Source: Burkholderiales bacterium (lineage in GTDB: Bacteria > Pseudomonadota > Gammaproteobacteria > Burkholderiales > Burkholderiaceae_C). From it: a stretch of DNA of 7,030 bases. Location: contig JANXMO010000690.1 in assembly GCA_025354615.1 (NCBI GenBank), forward strand, positions 1-7,030, read 5' to 3'. Positions 4,837 to 7,030 of this stretch are shown piece by piece. Position numbers and translations under genes: made by a program. Every line of letters begins with the position of its first letter. The first letter of the stretch is position 1. Under the pieces are notes generated by a model. It was given only the letters and a program-made list of their open reading frames with translations, was not told where the DNA came from and searched no databases.

Positions 4837-7030
4837 ATGAGCTTCCAAGACAAGATGAAGGCCACTGATTCAGGACATGAAAGTACGCGGCCGTCAGGGG
4901 AAAGCCGTTTTGGCCAGACGGTTCAATCGCCGGAAGCCGTGCCGCCCATCGAGCGTACTGTTGTCTTGCGGGGGCCGTCATCACGTCGTGGGTGGGGCGC
5001 TCCCGACATGTCGATACCAGCACCGCCTTCCACCTTGTTTGGTTCGTCAGAGCCGAGCTCGGTCATCACCGAGGTCGGCTCCGACGCAACGCGGCCCGGC
5101 GATACAGCAGGCGACGAGCAGCCCGCTTCCACACCGCTGGCTGCCCATCGTTTGCCGCTGATCGGCCATTGGTCGCTTGCCATTCAGCAGCGACTGCTGC
5201 TGAGCATGGTCATCGTCGGGCTGATTGCGCTGATGGCCACCGCCACGCTGGCCTTGAACGCAGCCGCACGCGGTGCGGCACAGGTCACGGCCAGCGGACA
5301 GGCGCTGATGCAGTCGCAACGGCTTGCCAAGGCGGTGTCGCAGGCATTGGTGGGCAGTGCCAATGCGTTTCCTGAAGTGCGTGAAAGCGCCGAGGTGCTG
5401 ACGCGCAGTGTGCGTGGTCTGAAAAACGGTGATGCCACGCTCGCGCCAGCACCTGCGCCGGTGCAGCGCCTGCTTGACCCGGTGCTGCCGCTGATCGATC
5501 GCGCCGAAAAAAACGCGGCCATCGTTTTCGCCCAGCAACCGGTTTTGACACGCGTTGGCCAGGCTTTGAAGGCGATCAACAGCCAGTCGTCGGACTTGCT
5601 CGATGCTGCGGAAACGGTGTCGTCCTTGAAATTGCAGCAAAACGCCACGGCGGTCGAGCTGGCGGCGGCCGGCCAGTTGGTCATGCTGACTCAGCGCATT
5701 GGCAAAAGCGCAAATGAATTCTTGACGATGGAGGGCGTCAGCGCGGAAGCGGTGTTTTTACTCGGCAAAGACCTGAATTCTTTTCGCGAAACGCTGCAGG
5801 GCTTGACCGAAGGCAGCGCCGCTTTGCGCCTGCCGGGCACGCAAGATCCGCAAGCGCTCAAATACCTGGCCTTTTTGCAACAGCAATATGACGCTTTGCA
5901 CGCCAATGCCGGTGCTATTTTGGCCAACTTTCAATCGATGGTGGCAGCGCGTGAGGCCCAGGCCATTGTCATCAAGGACAGTGAAAACCTGCGCATCGGC
6001 CTGGAAGCCGTGCAGCAGGGCTTGGGTGCTGAAACCGGCTTTCGGTTGCGCAGCCTGGTGCCGCTGCTGTTGTCCACACTGCTGCTGCTGGCAGGTGGCG
6101 CCGGCTTTCTGCGGCTTTACGTGGTCGACCAGGCGCAGCGCGCAACGTTGGCCGAGCACCAGCGCCTGGCCGCCGAGCACCTGCAAATGGAAGCGCGGCG
6201 CGTCAACGACGCCAACCAGGCCGCTATTTTGCGTCTGATGAACGAATTGCAGTCGGTGGCCGAAGGTGACTTGACGCAGCAGGCCACGGTGACCGAAGAC
6301 ATCACCGGCGCGATTGCCGACTCGGTCAACTACACGGTCGAAGAGCTGCGCACGCTGGTCGCACAGGTGCAGGGCGCCGCCCGCCGCGTAACCGACACGA
6401 CGGAGCAGGTCGAGGTCACGTCGATCGACTTGCTGGCCGCATCCAGCGAGCAGTTGCGAGAAATCCGCGACACCGGCGAGTCGGTGCTGCGCATGGCCGG
6501 GCGCATCAACGAGGTGTCGGCCCAGGCGCAGGAAACGGCGCAGGTGGCGCTGCAATCGCTGGACGCCGCGGCCACCGGGCTGACGGCGGTGCAAAACACG
6601 ATTGGCGGCATGAACTCGATCCGCGACCAGATCCAGGACACGTCACGACGCATCAAGCGGCTAGGAGAATCGTCACAGGAAATTGGCGAAATCACCGAAC
6701 TGATCTCCGACATCACCGAGCAAACCAACGTGCTGGCCTTGAATGCGGCAATTCAGGCCGCATCGGCCGGTGAGGCCGGGCGCGGGTTTTCAGTCGTCGC
6801 GACCGAAGTGCAACGCCTGGCCGAGCGTTCGGGCGACGCCACGCGGCAAATCGCCGCGCTGGTCAAAACCATCCAGACCGACACGCAAGACGCGGTGGCG
6901 GCGATGGACCGCTCGACGCAGGGCGTGGTGGCCGGCACCCGCTTGACCGACGCTGCGGGCGCGGCGCTGGGCGACATCGACCGCGTGTCGCGCCAACTGG
7001 CCGAGCTCATCGCGCATATCTCGAACCAGG
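4837..7030 (+). CDS. pilJ: PilJ, type IV pilus methyl-accepting chemotaxis receptor (C-terminus cut by window edge)
   Basis: This inner-membrane chemoreceptor feeds signals to the Pil-Chp kinase; in Pseudomonas it has been linked to surface sensing. The frame is open for 731 codons to the window end. Order of parts: a polar Pro/Ser/Gly-rich cytoplasmic leader (1-115); TM1 about 118-141; a periplasmic region about 142-404 with two PilJ-type repeats marked by [14 protein letters not shown] (160-173) and [13 protein letters not shown] (284-296); TM2 about 405-429; and a HAMP-like linker to about 515 with [17 protein letters not shown] at 475-491. The methyl-accepting signalling domain follows, with the hairpin tip [20 protein letters not shown] (628-647), then [18 protein letters not shown]. 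The IQA(A/S) spelling in the tip, where typical MCPs have VEAARAGE, is PilJ-like. The leader is far longer than in P. aeruginosa PilJ, where TM1 is near the N-terminus. Gap to pilI is 58 bp. Roughly the last part of the signalling domain is off the right edge; the kinase gene would be expected beyond it. Confidence 0.96.
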   Translation, partial: MSFQDKMKATDSGHESTRPSGESRFGQTVQSPEAVPPIERTVVLRGPSSRRGWGAPDMSIPAPPSTLFGSSEPSSVITEVGSDATRPGDTAGDEQPASTPLAAHRLPLIGHWSLAIQQRLLLSMVIVGLIALMATATLALNAAARGAAQVTASGQALMQSQRLAKAVSQALVGSANAFPEVRESAEVLTRSVRGLKNGDATLAPAPAPVQRLLDPVLPLIDRAEKNAAIVFAQQPVLTRVGQALKAINSQSSDLLDAAETVSSLKLQQNATAVELAAAGQLVMLTQRIGKSANEFLTMEGVSAEAVFLLGKDLNSFRETLQGLTEGSAALRLPGTQDPQALKYLAFLQQQYDALHANAGAILANFQSMVAAREAQAIVIKDSENLRIGLEAVQQGLGAETGFRLRSLVPLLLSTLLLLAGGAGFLRLYVVDQAQRATLAEHQRLAAEHLQMEARRVNDANQAAILRLMNELQSVAEGDLTQQATVTEDITGAIADSVNYTVEELRTLVAQVQGAARRVTDTTEQVEVTSIDLLAASSEQLREIRDTGESVLRMAGRINEVSAQAQETAQVALQSLDAAATGLTAVQNTIGGMNSIRDQIQDTSRRIKRLGESSQEIGEITELISDITEQTNVLALNAAIQAASAGEAGRGFSVVATEVQRLAERSGDATRQIAALVKTIQTDTQDAVAAMDRSTQGVVAGTRLTDAAGAALGDIDRVSRQLAELIAHISNQ

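Noticed and set aside
5758..6594. Minus-strand open frame of 278 codons under pilJ
   Set aside because: Antisense shadow of pilJ; Gln/His/Arg-rich composition, while the plus strand encodes a complete PilJ domain order.
1..7030. Search for mobile element, CRISPR, tRNA, toxin-antitoxin or other new system
   Set aside because: Nearly every base is accounted for by recognised housekeeping and pilus-control genes in a known order, with uniform GC-rich composition and no long repeats.

Overview
The window looks like chromosomal DNA of a GC-rich betaproteobacterium of the order Burkholderiales, most likely family Comamonadaceae. This rests on the gene content and order (thiD-like, hemL and mpl on one strand, rubredoxin and the pilG/H/I/J twitching-motility genes on the other), on strong G/C third-position preference, and on the style of the ThiD-like and PilJ proteins. 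The family-level assignment is inferred from remembered protein resemblance, not from a search.

Left half (about 1-2914, minus strand): a tight three-gene unit read leftwards, thiD-like > hemL > mpl, with gaps of only 9 and 11 bp. The products are a divergent ThiD-type (ribokinase-fold) kinase, glutamate-1-semialdehyde 2,1-aminomutase (tetrapyrrole synthesis), and the N-terminal 213 residues of the murein-peptide ligase Mpl (peptidoglycan recycling), which runs off the left edge. The middle (2915-3093) is the only sizeable non-coding stretch. It is a divergent intergenic region with a perfect 6-bp-arm palindrome, TACAAT-N7-ATTGTA, which puts a good sigma70 -10 hexamer on each strand.

Right half (3094-7030, plus strand): a small rubredoxin followed by pilG, pilH, pilI and pilJ, the front end of the Pil-Chp chemosensory system that controls type IV pili. 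PilG and PilH are single-domain CheY-like receivers, PilI is the CheW-like coupling protein and PilJ is the membrane chemoreceptor. PilJ is open for 731 codons and is cut by the right edge inside its signalling domain. Its histidine kinase partner (ChpA/PilL) would be expected further right but is not visible.

I found no mobile element, CRISPR array, tRNA/rRNA, phage gene or new defence-like system. This is an ordinary housekeeping and motility region. The points worth a second look are active-site substitutions in the ThiD-like kinase, the symmetric divergent -10 element, the roughly 115-residue cytoplasmic extension in front of PilJ, and the rubredoxin gene placed at the head of the pil cluster.
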